A stretch of DNA of 64,000 nt from Sipunculus nudus (GCA_026874595.1 CM049306.1:12297019-12361018); one strand, 5' to 3'. Positions 31,138 to 42,972 are shown, counted from the first letter of the stretch. Numbers and translations are program-made. Notes: generated by a model from the sequence alone, not told the origin.

Positions 31138-32379
31138 TTGCTGCAAAAGACCTCGCCTTGGCTGTTTTGGCGTAGGAGATGCGGTCGGGACGACGGGAAA
31201 CGGCGCGAGAGATGGGTGAGGCCTTGGCTGCAAACCAGAATTCTCTTCGGCCAGAACGAGCAGCTGATGATGGAGTTGGAGATGGCTGACAAAGCCAGCT
31301 TCAAGAACTTTCTTCGCCTCGAACCGCAAATGTTCTATGAACTGTTGGAAAGAGTTGGTCTTTGCATTCAACGTCAACACACCTTCTGGAGGAAAGCACT
31401 GCCTCAAGGCTTTGCATGAAGCTAGTCTGCACCCTCAGGTTCTTGGCCACTGGCTGCACATACAAGTCTTTGATGTACAACTTCCGAGTGGCGCACAACA
31501 CCCTTGCTCTGTTCATATCGGAGGTGTGTGAAGCAATTATTTCGAAATATGCCGGTGAAGTCCTCGCCATACCTACCACCATCCAGGGTTGGCTGGACAT
31601 TGATGAACTTTTCTCCAGAAGATGGAATTTTCACCACTGCCTTGGATCTATAGACCGCAAACATATCGCAATCAGGTGTCCCTCGAGAAGCGGATCAACA
31701 TATTACAACTATAAGGGCTTCAACTGCATTGTTTTGATGGCCCTTGTTGATGCGGACTACAAATTCATTTGGATGGATGTCGGTGCTAATGGATCATGTT
31801 CGGACGGTCAGATATTCGGGACCTGCGAACTCAAGACTACAGCAGAAGAAGGTACTATTGTTTTCACTCCAGCCACACCACAACCAGGAAATAACGAGGA
31901 TCTGCCCTATTTTATTATCGGAGATGATGCTTTCCCCTTGAGGACCTAGCTTATGAAGCCCTACAGTCGACAAAATCTCACAGATGAAAAGCGGATATTT
32001 AATTACAGGCTTTTTAGAGCCAGAAGTGTGGTTGAGAACGCCTTTGGAATATTAGTGCAACGATTTGCCTGTTTGTTGACTACTTTGAAACTGTCTCCAA
32101 AGATTGTGGAAAGCGTGACTCTGGGCTTGTGTTTGCCTGCACAATATAATGCGCAGACGCTATCCTGCTATGCAAAATGCTCTCTTACTCAGCGAGGATC
32201 TGCAGGGTATATCTGGTGCCTGACGTCAAGGACAAAACTTAAATGTGAACTTTCAACCAGGCCGTGGCAACAGTGCAACAAATGCAGCAAAAAATGTGAG
32301 GGATTATTTATCAAGGTATTACTCGCACCCTGTAAGAGCTGTGCCATTGCAGGCTGCAAGTGTTTTCCCAGAACGATAA
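31138..32379 (+). pseudogene. Harbinger transposase (DDE_Tnp_4 type), degraded
   Basis: Homology runs from about 31,187 (basic patch then RWVRPWL) to TAA 32,377-32,379 in three registers. Block 1 ends with RKALPQG near 31,410, where about five extra bases (31,411-31,417) shift the frame. Block 2 (31,420-31,949) contains LRFLATG, FRVAHNT, the first catalytic Asp in GSIDRKH (usually DGKH), YYNYKGF, the second Asp in DVGANGS, and GDDAFPLRT. It then meets TAG at 31,947-31,949 where the family usually has Trp. Reading resumes in frame with MKPYSR and the catalytic Glu in VVENAFGIL. A further shift near 32,130 is needed to reach the CLHN-like motif and C-terminal part. The acidic triad survives, but the gene cannot encode a full transposase. 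There is no in-frame ATG at the start, so a 5' exon may be missing or unrecognised. Confidence 0.9.
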
Positions 32380-33119
32380 CATTTTTAAAGCTACATTTCA
32401 GTTCATAACAAGATACACTAAACAATTGTTGCTATGTTGAAATGTGGTTTTGTAAAATTGTAATGTAATTGCAATAAAAAGTGGAAGTTGTTTAAAATGT
32501 AACTAATTTTGTGATATATCATTATAAAAAGTTGATTGTGCATTTGCCTTTTCAATAGAAATTATTACTTTATTATATGCCTTGTCCCATAGTCTAAAAG
32601 TGTAGTCAGAAAAAGTAAATATAAAATATAAAAATTACCACTTTATTTCTACATACGCCCAATAGTTCAACAGTTAGTACAGGATTTGAATACCTTATTG
32701 GTAAAAAGAAAATAATACATTTGCTACCGCTATGATAATACGAAAATGTAATTTCTCACAGTTATATGATATACACATGCCAATTAATCTTAGTTATTCA
32801 TGTTCCCCATGTTATGCTTACATCCTGTATGTTATTTTAAATGAGAGGGTCTTTTCTGTATCTGGCAACTGTCACACCAGTGAAAGTAATATACAGTGTG
32901 TAACCATCTGATAAAAAAAAGAAAGAAAGAAAATAGTATATTAATATTTATTATTTTAAACTATTTATTATTTTATTTTATTTATTTTAAACTACAATAA
33001 ACTATAAAATTTCAGGGTATTGTGAAATAAGGAATTGGGACCAAGTTTATGATTCATTTTGTTACGCTTCGATATTTGGACTTAACTTTTTTATTGATAT
33101 ATAAAATAAGATTTATTAA
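32380..33119. other. Harbinger internal region without a gene
   Basis: Very AT-rich sequence after the transposase, with AATAAA at about 32,473 that could serve as its polyadenylation signal. No Myb/SANT-like frame is visible on either strand. Confidence 0.5.
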
Positions 33120-33587
33120 AAAAATGACGCACTGAGAACGTCGAGATCACGTGGTAAGAACGTGCTGAAAACGTACAGCAGACGCCATGGACGTACATAG
33201 AACGTGAAGAGAACCTAATTGGGACTTCTTGGACGTAAAGAGAACGTATGCAAGACGCCAAGGACGCGCTGATGTCGTAGTAAGAGCGCACAATGAACGT
33301 AGTATGGACGTACAATAGACTCAGTCAAGAAATGATGGCGACCACCCGCGTTCTATGTACGTCCTTCGTACGTCCTTTGTACGTTCACTACGTTTTTTGT
33401 ACGTTGCATACGTTCTGAAGTACGTTTGGGCACGTTTGCCGTGATCTACCGCGCTCAAGTTTTACAGGAAAACTTTGTTGTAGAGGGTTGGCGATCATGG
33501 CGACTCTACGACGACTTCTGGAGACCATTGTACGTTCAACACCGCGACGACCACATTTCCCGAGAACATGGTGAATGTGGTGGCTAG
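33120..33587. repeat. Right subterminal region rich in ACGT/GTACG words
   Basis: About 470 bp in which AACGT, GGACG, GTACG and ACGTT words recur every 10-15 bp. To about 33,310 they are mainly in the AACGT/GGACGTA orientation, then in the TACGT orientation. This changes polarity inside the arm and is longer than the left arm. Confidence 0.6.
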
Positions 33588-33610
33588 AACGTGTATGTGT
33601 GAAAGGGGTT
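33588..33610 (-). repeat. Harbinger right terminal inverted repeat
   Basis: 23 bp ending GTGTGAAAGGGGTT and followed by TAA. It is the partner of 30,686-30,708. Confidence 0.88.
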
Positions 33611-33942
33611 TAATGCCGTTACCAACCCGTTCACTGGCGATCGACTTGCGCTGTCGGGAAGCTAGTACTGCGCTGCTCGGACACTGATGGTGATCGAATT
33701 CCGATCTGACTGCGCTTTTAATCCACGGCGTCCCCGCGACGGAAATTTTGTCCATGTTCAAACTGGTCGCCACTCATGGCGTTCATGGTGACCATATGAT
33801 GACCCTAAGCAAAACTATCTCGCTCCTAATAAGCTCATGAAAACTTGAGGCAAATCCGACTGCGCTCTACGGCGGTCTGCCCTTATTCGGTGATCGCAGC
33901 GAGATCGCCCTCTCGTGTGACGGGGGTGTTTGCAGAGCAGAA

Positions 33943-35174
33943 ACGCAACCATTAGGACTGATATGCTCTTTCTAGATATCCAGACAGGTCCTAGCAAATT
34001 TTCCTTTAAAATCCCGAAATTAGGTCACAGTGACCTTTATTCTGCAAATCACAAGTATGTTTATCTCAAAAAATATTTATAATCCCCGTCTTTGTAAGTC
34101 TTTGTTTTCTGAGTGCTGAATGCTGTTGAACGGAAACTTGCTAGGAAATCGCAAATTTTAAATATTTTATCTCATTTACATATATATCCATGTCAGCGTA
34201 ACATCATAAACAATATTAACAAAATCTGCTCTTTGAACATATCACATATTTCACTGCAATATTTCCAGTTTGAGAAGTAATTTATAGAAAAACTAACTTC
34301 ACAATTTATTATAAATATCATTATGGCATCAGCCTATGTATTACGCAATTTACTTGTATTTTTGAGACTGCCAAATTACAGCAATATTGACAGTTTGACA
34401 GCAGTGGACCCAAGAATTGCCTTAAAATATTGAATGATTATTGATCAAGGGCGGTGTTATCGGTGGTCATAGAGAGGTCCATGCATTTAACAAGGCCAAT
34501 GATGCCACCTATATTTTGTTTCCCTGAAGAATTCCGAGGAATTTGATATTATATCACGAAGGATCGATCGTGGTGCCATCTGTCAGAAACTACGCCTGTG
34601 TATCTAGCTGTTGATTTCAAAAGGGTAAAGTGCGCAGCACCCGCTAGGGTATCTAAAACAAAACTGGACTTTAAGTGCCAAATAATGAACAAACGTATCA
34701 CTAACTTACTTAAAGAAATAACGTATAAAGCTGAAAAAGGACAAAATAATTCCAACAATTCATCCTAACACTGATTAAATGATTTTCCTCGACACCTTTA
34801 AAGACTGTCTAGATTTATAACGGAATACATTACATGTTTCTTCAGAAGACATTAGATATTATAATCTTTCAACATTTTACGCTGACGAGTTCTTACAGCT
34901 GAATGATGTTATGTTGGTCATTCCGAGGAGGTTTTTTTTTTAAAGGCACAGAAATAGATTTGTTGAAGTCTTATTTTTCTCTAAAGAAGAAGCCATAGAA
35001 AATGAATTCGAAAGTCTTCCTTTTCAAGAAATGACGATCCGGGAATGTTAATGAAGTTTTTCACGAATCCCTGTAAATGTTCAAAACCAGTCCCTGTGTT
35101 CAAGTGCAGTGGCCTCAATTTATCTCAAAGGGTGGAGGGATGATTCGCAGGCGTTAGAGGGTAATTGGGGCAAC

Positions 35175-35177
<3 letters not shown>
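33943..35177. other. Unassigned AT-rich DNA
   Basis: No supported gene or RNA. It includes an AGGTCACAGTGACCTTT palindrome at about 34,022-34,038 of the kind found in dispersed repeats, but no element could be delimited. Confidence 0.45.
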
Positions 35178-35229
<52 letters not shown>

Positions 35230-35337
35230 CTATTGTCTATTTCAAATATATCACAATAATATTGCGTGTGTGTGGTGGGGGCTGGGTTATGTATACTCCA
35301 ATCCCCAATCCCCCCACCTGAATTGATGCCCCTGGTC
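35178..35337. repeat. Dispersed repeat copy 1: (TA)n to GATGCCCCTGG
   Basis: Begins with a (TA)n tract (35,178-35,226), then TTTCAAATATATCACAAT, a GT/G-rich run and CCCCCCACCTGAATTGATGC ending in CCCCTGG. The same order occurs at 59,179-59,520, and the end block recurs at 42,900-42,970. Length and type of the family are unknown. Confidence 0.6.
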
Positions 35338-37495
35338 GAGTGATAAGTGGGTGTGCCTGGCTGGTGGCTACTGATTTATGTGTGATTATTGTTATACTCT
35401 GCGTACATATAATGAACTGTAGGTAATTTATATTCAGATAAGTTCTTTTAACGCCCCTCTTACAGGTGTTTAAGTTTGTTGACCTACAAGCTTTTAGCGA
35501 ACGTGCCACTGCTGGCAAATAGAAATTACACATATTTAACGTGGATGGTTATAATGTGAGGACGAATAAAGATCACTAGTTGTAAAACCCCATTTGGAAA
35601 AATCTGGTTTGTCAGACTTACCACGAGATGTCCTTGTTGAATGTGGTTGGATTATTTTGCCCCCCCCCACATGTTATAAACAAGTCGAACAGCCTCTGTG
35701 CGGTGGGACCGGTCTGTTTTTTTAAGGTTGTTATTCACTAGACGTCAGATATCGGAATAGGGCCCTTTAAATAATTATGACTATGTCTGGTAAAATGCTC
35801 CCTGGTATCAGGCTGGCTGTAACCAGACCTACAAAAACCATGGCTGGTCTAGTCTTACAAAGGCCATTAGTGCATGGTCACACCATTTTGGCTGGGTAGA
35901 TTTTTAAGGAAATTTTAGAACTGCAAAAACACACTCAAGTATCAAGCATAAAATAATTCTTACCAGTACTCGCCACGTCCTCGCTAGGGTACCGCTACTG
36001 TTATCTATCCCTAATCAGTACCATCCAGGGGCCGCGTATGAACATTTCAAAGAGACGTGGACTCCTCAGGACCACCCGCATTCATGAACGGTGTCCCACG
36101 GCAAAGGCCACATCCTATTAAGTCCTCCCATGACCTTCAAGAACGTAGTTAACCGTAGACAGAACGTAGTAAATGAGACCTATACTAAATGCAAAAGGCT
36201 GGCACAACTGTGCTTCAAATATAGTGTCGAGTAATCCCCGATATATAGCGAATGCATGTTTCCGATTCCACTCTAAATTAGTAGAAGATTTTCTGAATAA
36301 GGCATGTTTTCTCGGTTCGTGTCTGATCTGCAGAAAAAATGGACACTATTTTTAAAAACGTTTAATAAGACCATTTTCTATCATTTATTTTCACCATTTG
36401 GGCGACAGTAGTTTTTTTTTAATATTACTATAATATATTACCAAAATGGAATAATTGTATATACATTTCCTCTCAGCTTCGACATATTCTAACTCCCGGC
36501 TAAAATTCAGGAGATGCCATATGGTTATAGCACAGTCCCGCCGCCGAGGTTCATTATATATTGGTGAGGGGACGAAGCTTATTTAAAAATGGGATCATGA
36601 CCTTACCAGGAGTAAACCATTAAATATATCAAGAAGGCTGAATGGATTATGCTGCAAATCAGGTTAAGTGATCTTGTCTTGTACGGGAGACCTATAATCC
36701 CTGTCTCGTTTTTTCCCTGACTAATACCCCGATCACTGTTATTTAAATAAAGTCCTGTGGAGCAATATGATTCACAAACTGATGGATAGATATATTTCAT
36801 ATTGTGCACATTCATTGATATGTCTTATCGGATGAAACTTATTTAAATTTGGGTTATTACATTTACTATGAGAGTGCCCTTGATCTTACATAGTTATATA
36901 TTTGGAGAAAATTCGCCAAAGAATCATTTCTCATGTAGATGGATTGTTCTGTAAATCAAAATAAAGACCTCAGATAGTTAATCGACGACCTTGACCGTGA
37001 TCTTCAATATTAAATCAGCCAAAAACAGGATTACTGTGAATCCCATAAGTACCGCATACTTTTTTCTCTGTGTTGTGATCCAGATTTCAACTACTTTCTG
37101 TTATGAGTTAAACAATTGGCGACTTTGTCCATGTAAATTGTCAATAAATGTTTCAGGAGAAGGCGCCTATTTACAGGTTTGATGCCCAACGTCCGGGTAT
37201 ACCGAAGATGGCAGCAGTTTCTTGACTTTTGTTTCATGCATTGAAAAAAAAAGGTCTAGACATCATTAACCGACCGCAATACATAATCATATTGATTATT
37301 AGTGAATTTGCATAATGGACACCAACCGAGTTGGCCGACAGGTTTGTTAAATTCTAAGCGCAAGTCTCAAATTCAACAAATTTGACCAAACGATTCAGTG
37401 TCCGGACACCGGCAGACCTTCAGTAGTTAGGCGTGAGTGTCACCGCCAGTGACAGTGAAGGTTTTACTGCTCCCAGAGCGCTGTTCCGTCATTTT
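35338..37495. other. Unassigned AT-rich DNA
   Basis: No frame above about 98 codons and no domain recognised on either strand. There is a C9 run near 35,660. Nothing else supported. Confidence 0.45.
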
Positions 37496-37507
37496 CAATT
37501 ATTGGTT

Positions 37508-37834
37508 TCAATAACCCGAAGTTTCACTGGGAGTGACTAGGCGTCTGCTCCTGCAGTACTTCACCAGATCCTGATACAGCCCACCATCACGACCAGCCAG
37601 CGGCAAGGTCACCAGTAGCTGATTTCTCTTTCCATCAGGCCATATCAGTCTTCCATTACAACTTTTATGTATTTTGTACGAAAAACATTCCCGTACGTTT
37701 CTTTCTCTGCTTCCTCGTACAGCACGTATTACAACAGTTTGGATAACGATAGCTGGTATACCTAAAATGCATGAGATATAAGACGCATACTCATACATAC
37801 ACACGACCTTTAAGGATAAATCATAGAGCATCAT
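37508..37834 (-). CDS. Weak candidate exon, 108 codons, unknown
   Basis: A minus-strand frame with more balanced base composition than its neighbours. Near its start is a hydrophobic stretch (SCILGIPAIVIQTVVI), then an RGSRER basic site and a Cys-containing, strand-like C-terminal part. An intron-acceptor-like TTTTAG/GTATACC lies inside the hydrophobic stretch on this strand, so the real exon, if any, could start there. There is no recognised homolog, partner exon or promoter. A chance frame is a real possibility. Confidence 0.2.
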   Translation of the reverse strand: MMLYDLSLKVVCMYEYASYISCILGIPAIVIQTVVIRAVRGSRERNVRECFSYKIHKSCNGRLIWPDGKRNQLLVTLPLAGRDGGLYQDLVKYCRSRRLVTPSETSGY

Positions 37835-37839
37835 GTTAT

Positions 37840-39675
37840 GAAAAGATGTTATTAAAACAAATTAAATGTGCATAATAACTTGTTTGACAAATTCTTGCCT
37901 CCGTCATGAGGGTTTGCGTTCATTATCATTCGCGCGTGTTTCTTTTTTTTTTCGGAACATTTCGAGAATGGAAAAAAAGAAGAATCATTAAGATTTAGGT
38001 GTGGATCCCATACATAATCCGGATTGAGGAACGTCATCAAGGAATATTCACTAATGTACAGTCAAAGGTACTAGTAAACCTGGGAATATGGGCCGAATCA
38101 GAAAATGCAAACACACGATGGAGTCTTGCATTTCTAATCAGAATGAAGATTCTAGTTGCACTTACTCTATCAACATATGTTGCATTAATACAGGGTTTAA
38201 GGCATTCTTTTTTTACAAAGCAAGGGAAGAAAAAAGTCAACATCATGGACAACATGGAGAAAAGCATGGCACAGGCATTTACAGTTATATTATTATCAAA
38301 TCTATTATAATACTGAAGAGAGTTTTTGTAAAGTAAATTTTAAAACGACCCCATAACTATATTTTATCTAAGGAAAACAGTTCATGCAAGATGGGTCTGT
38401 AAAACGTGTCGGACATGAGAATTTAATATCTTCCACATACGATCATAGCTTTGATTAACATGTGCTAAATAACATACTGGTGGTCTGGAGAGCTTTTCTT
38501 GATTCAGCCTTTTCAGACAGGATAGCTCTACCCATGTGATGTTACCCCAACATGTTATAAACAATCATTCTTGTTTTATTTGGTTTCTGTTGCGCTCGCT
38601 TAAATTCAACATCATAGTGAAAAGTTTCAAAAGGTCTCAAAAATATAGCAATGAACTATCCGCGGTAAGCCTGACTATTTAATTAGGAACTTCAATGGTT
38701 TCCTCCTGACGAACCGACAACTTCGTGACCGCTTAATATCTCTCTTTATGTTTCCCTCGTGATAATTTGCATTCCAAGGTACATTTCTGGTGGACATATA
38801 GATATTAACAGCTGTTTGTGAAGTTTCACGTTAGATTTCGTGACTTTACATTTTAAATACACATGTGGTCAATTTATAACCTATGTCTGGCAAGTATTTT
38901 AAACTGAAATTCGTTTTCCATTTTATTGCATGGCGAATTGTGGAGGCATTTTGTAAGTTGACGTTTCTAACGTAATTACTTTTGCTCGAGCAGCTGCCAA
39001 AATAATTAAAGCTTTTGGAATATTTCGGGAATCATCTTTTTTTAGTTTACATTCTTAAGCACGAAAAACATAAAAAATTAAAGAAATTGATCTATTTGAT
39101 CAAATGGGCTTCTTACATTTCAGTTATAAATACATTTTTACTTATTAAGGTAAAGATGTATTAGCATTCCTTCTATGTGCTGCAGTCGGCAGCTGGGCTT
39201 CTGGTTAACGAAACAAAAATAGATGTTTCTACAAATATAGGAAAGGTTGAGCTGATAGTTTATGCACACGTAGGTCAGTCACAGGGCACTCCAGTGCCCC
39301 ATGTAACTCTCCTGGAGCATGCCAGATTTTCTTAATTATGGCCTGCTTTAAACCACCTACTGCACTAATCTGATTAGTGTTCTCGTTGCAGGATTAATTG
39401 CCCTCTAAATGATTGTGTTTATAAAAGAGTTCCGCGACATTATGTTAACGCTTTAATCAAATGACGGATTTAACCAGTTTTAGAATTTCGCCTAATAATG
39501 GTTTCAAATTTGACTGCTTGAATTTTTTTGTATCAAAATGCAGTTGCCTATACTGGTTAAAAAAGTTTGTAACACCATTTTTTTTATTAAATTTGACTAA
39601 ATTCATACTCAGTACAAGGCGTTCTTTTATTGGGTTTGCAAAACAACTTTTATTAATTTACTCGTCGATAATTAT
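37840..39675. other. Unassigned AT-rich DNA
   Basis: No gene, RNA or tandem repeat recognised. Short frames (at most 103 codons) have no domain features. Confidence 0.45.
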
Positions 39676-40165
39676 TACTTAAGCCTTTTCATACGCCCGT
39701 TTATGACGGGACGTATTATGGTATACCCACCGTCCGTCCATTAGCTATTAGTGTTGCAGCGATAACTAACCAGGGCTTCGGAGGATTTTCACGAAATCGA
39801 TTATCTCGCCCGAGTTAGATTATAGGTAAAATCCACGGATATTTAATTAGGTCAGAGGTCACAATGCTACTTTGAGGTGATGCCGCAATAATTTATCAGG
39901 ATATGATGGATTTTGATGAAACTCGACAGAAATATAAACCAATATATTATCTCGCCCTAGTTCGAATCCCGGCATAATTCGTGCATATTTAATGTGGTAG
40001 GAGGTCATCAAACATTGGTGGTGCCGTGATGACTTAACGAAATTCCAATGGATATTCATAAAACTCAGTATAAATATTAATCAAAACAGTTTCTCATCTG
40101 AATTTAATTCTCAGGAAAATTTACGCATATTTGAGGTCAGAGGTCAAAAGACATGAGACAGGCGA
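39676..40165. repeat. Probable dispersed repeat with ~110-130 bp subunits
   Basis: Opens with ATACGCCCGTTTATGACGGG, a small hairpin (CCCGT/ACGGG), then GACGTATTATGGTATACCCA and CCGTCCGTCC. Three diverged subunits follow, each with AAACTC or AAATC, a TCTCGCCC/TCTCATC box, TTTAAT/GCATATTT and GGTCAGAGGTCA or GGTAGGAGGTCA. The opening resembles repeats I have seen in bivalve genomes, but I could not compare it. No coding capacity. Confidence 0.5.
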
Positions 40166-40659
40166 GTTATGCACGTTTGCGGTGCTCTTGATATGTAATC
40201 TGTTAAACAAAAATACAATATGTTAATAGAAGCAACTCCCTGTAATATCTGTTTTGTTCTAAACATAAAATAGAAATGTAAAAATGAAGCTAACTGAGTT
40301 TTTGTACTTTGGTAGAACAAGATTAGCTGCTTTTTTAAAATCAAGTCCAGGTGGATTTCCTTTGAACCTCTCCTAGCCCGCTAGTAAGGTATGGGCCAGT
40401 CTGCAGACAGGAACTCAATCTAGCGAGTTCTTCTGTCTGCTGTGGGAAGGAGTGAGGTCTTCTGCTAAATGTAAAACTGAAGTAGAATATGTTCCGTCTG
40501 TAATTCAAAAGGACGGGCCTGTGTTCCACGTCAGCTTGTGTTTCCTTCTGATTTGTTACAATCAGGTCCAGCTCCCGGATCCGTGGTGCCGAGACAGACA
40601 CGGGCGGTATCAACTCAGGTTCTGATATGTTGAATTATAAGGTTTGGATTTGTTCCCTC
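40166..40659. other. Unassigned DNA
   Basis: A minus-strand frame of 90 codons (40,341-40,613) has no domain. Nothing supported. Confidence 0.4.
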
Positions 40660-41020
40660 AAACAACTCACTGTACATACACAGAGACTGATGATTTTTTT
40701 CTTGCTCTACTTTATATATAAAGACCCTGTTGATTTTGTCTTTCTCTACTGTACGTGCAGAGAAACTGTTGTTTTTGTCATGCTCCACTGTACATACAGA
40801 GAGACTGTTGATTTTGATTTGCTCTACTGTATATACAGAGAGACTGTTGATTTTGTCTTGTTGTACTGTACATACAGAGAGACTGTTGATTTTGTCTTGC
40901 TCCACTAAGATATAGAGAGACTGTTGATTTTGTCTTTCTCTCCTGTACGTACTGTCTTGCTCCACTGTACCTACAGAGAGACTGTTGACTTTGTCTTGCC
41001 CTTTTGTACATACAGTGAGA
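40660..41020. repeat. 39-bp minisatellite, about 8-9 imperfect copies
   Basis: The unit contains CTCCACTGTACATACAGAGA and GACTGTTGATTTTGTCTTG. Because 39 is divisible by three, a 13-residue pattern (YRETVDFVLLYCT-like) is repeated in open frames on both strands. One copy has an internal deletion (near 40,945). These frames are by-products of the period and are not called as genes. Confidence 0.85.
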
Positions 41021-41029
41021 TTATTTTAT

Positions 41030-42865
41030 TGTTAAATGAGTTGAATAATTGGTCTTAAAGGAATTATCCAGAGAAAAGTTATGTTATTTACATCAGCCCC
41101 TGGCTTTCCGGAATCGTTATTGGGTAGATACATATAAGCGAATAGGCGTATTTTGTTTATATATAAACTCCTTAATTACATATTTTTTGTACGATTTTTT
41201 GAAGATACAGCAGGACATTTGGTGATTTTTCTGTATCTTAAATTCAAAGATTATAAACTGAAGGCATCGGAGGGAATACAATCATTGTAAACATTTTTCA
41301 ATTATGTCTTCCTATACAGGAAATTTGTCGTCAGTACTTGAAACGGTGATAAAATTCTACGCACAAGAGAATTAAATACTAACGACACAAACGGATAACC
41401 ATAGCTGTTAGAAATGCAGGCTTTACATGAGTTTTACTGGTCAGTTATTCTGATCTTTACATAACGATTTTGAAACTCATTTGATACATTAAAGAAAAAC
41501 GCAAATCAACATTCAAGGAGGATTAAGTGAAGTGGACAAAATAAGTTTACATATATACATAAATGCAAAACAAAGTTAAGGTCTTTCAATCTTTTAATCA
41601 ACCCAGTAAAGTTTAATAATATTTATATATATTTTGAACTTCAATAGAAAAAGCTTAATAGAAAATTTTTTCTACTGGGGTTTATACAAAATAAAAATTG
41701 AGAAGTTATCGTTAAAACTAGCATTTGTAGGAGGCAGAGTGGAATACATGAAAATGCCATTTCATGCCATTTGTTATCATAATCACTTTGAAGACTTTAC
41801 ATTGATTCAAGATCTCACATGTATATTAAAGAAGAAATGATAGTTTATCCTTCGACGAATGCGTTATAGACCTTCCGGAAATAGGAAACCAAAGAGAACT
41901 GTACTACTTTGAGGTGAAACTGCATTGAAACAATTAAAGTCAGTCCACGGTTGACATTTGGCTAAAACATATATTTCCTCAACATGCCGCCCTCTCATAG
42001 AATAGTGCGTCATTTTCAGTTATTTGTCTCGTTTCCTTGATTAAAGAAACACATCCCACCAGTTAACTTCTGTTTATCACGTGATAAACGTCCGTGGAGG
42101 GTGTCCGGTATAGCAATCTATATTTCCAACCATAAACCTGTATCCTTCCGCCGATCCAAAACAGAATGAGTTCCAAATGAAACCAATTTGCCCATGATGG
42201 GTTGATATAAGAAGATTGTCTCAGTGCTCAGGTGTCATCAAGTCCAAATATATTTTGTGTTACTGGAACCGTATGTCAGGTCGCCATTAATTTTCTGAAG
42301 GCCTGGTTATTTGGTAGTCCATTTACTATGTCACTGCACTGTGTGGATTTTCACGGGCAGTCTGCCATTGTAAAATGTCATTCCTTTATTCAATTAGATA
42401 AAGAGCATAAAGAAATTCTGCGTATTTATTACCTTCGCGTATTCGAAGAGGAACTACTATCCGAGAAAATGTTTCACAAAGAAATTTGCATGACGCATCA
42501 TAAAATATAATTTTAACTGCGTAATCGCCAAATATTTTGCTATTTTATATCATATAAATGTTATTTAATAAACATCTAAAACAAGATCAATTGATTCATC
42601 CCAATAATGATTTAACTACGCAATGCCGAACCTTAGCAAATTGTGAAACTTCAAGTTTTGGTCAAAAGTCGTACATTGATAAATTCCTCTTTCGATATTT
42701 TAACCTTTTGTGCACTATCATAAGAAAAGTACATTCAGCTGATAACAAAGCAGCATTGAAAGAGCAGACCAATTTGACATCAGGACTTTATATTGCAAAT
42801 TTCCAATGCTTTTTTTTCTGAAACACACATGGACTTCTATGGGAGTTGACTCAGAGGAAGGAGAG
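41030..42865. other. Unassigned AT-rich DNA
   Basis: Frames of 92 and 87 codons at 42,232-42,510 and 42,558-42,821 (plus) have AT-driven composition and no motif. No gene supported. Confidence 0.45.
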
Positions 42866-42972
42866 ATAACTCGCATGGGTGGGGTTTATTGGGGTTACAT
42901 TATAATAAATTATTTATAAGTGGTTTTAGGGGATATATACCCCCACCTCCCCTCGCATTGACGCCCCTGGTT
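42866..42972. repeat. Dispersed repeat copy 2, ending GACGCCCCTGG
   Basis: GGGGATATATACCCCCACCT, then CCCCTCGCATTGACGCCCCTGG. The end block matches those of the copies at 35,178-35,337 and 59,096-59,520. The (TA)n part is missing or short here. Confidence 0.5.

Larger units (their letters stand above)
30686..33610 (+). mobile_element. PIF/Harbinger DNA transposon, 2,925 bp
   Basis: The ends form 23-bp terminal inverted repeats that align without gaps at 19 of 23 positions (inner part CTTTCACACATTCACGTT versus CTTTCACACATACACGTT). Each end is flanked by TAA (30,683-30,685 and 33,611-33,613), the TWA target duplication of PIF/Harbinger. Inside is a broken Harbinger transposase. No second (Myb/SANT-like) gene, usual in autonomous members, is seen in 32,380-33,587. 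The element is therefore a defective copy. Confidence 0.9.
30354..33942. mobile_element. Probable older inverted-repeat element hosting the Harbinger
   Basis: GGCCCCCATCACATGAGAAG at 30,354-30,373 matches the reverse complement of CTCTCGTGTGACGGGGGTG near 33,924-33,942: the core is CCCCC, A or G, TCACA, T or C, GAGA, with mostly transition differences, and weaker similarity continues about 20 bp inward. The two arms outside the Harbinger (about 330 bp each) are both rich in GCGATC, GACTGCGC and AGCGAG-like words. Removing the inner element would leave a ~660-bp non-autonomous element of the MITE type. No clear target duplication was found, so the outer limits are tentative. Confidence 0.45.

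Noticed and set aside
39963..39980. B-box-like AGTTCGAATCCCGGC
   Set aside because: Lies in one subunit of the 39.7-kb repeat. Sister subunits lack it, and no A box or clover-leaf is present.
40615..41011. Frames of 61-116 codons on both strands
   Set aside because: Produced by the 39-bp minisatellite period.
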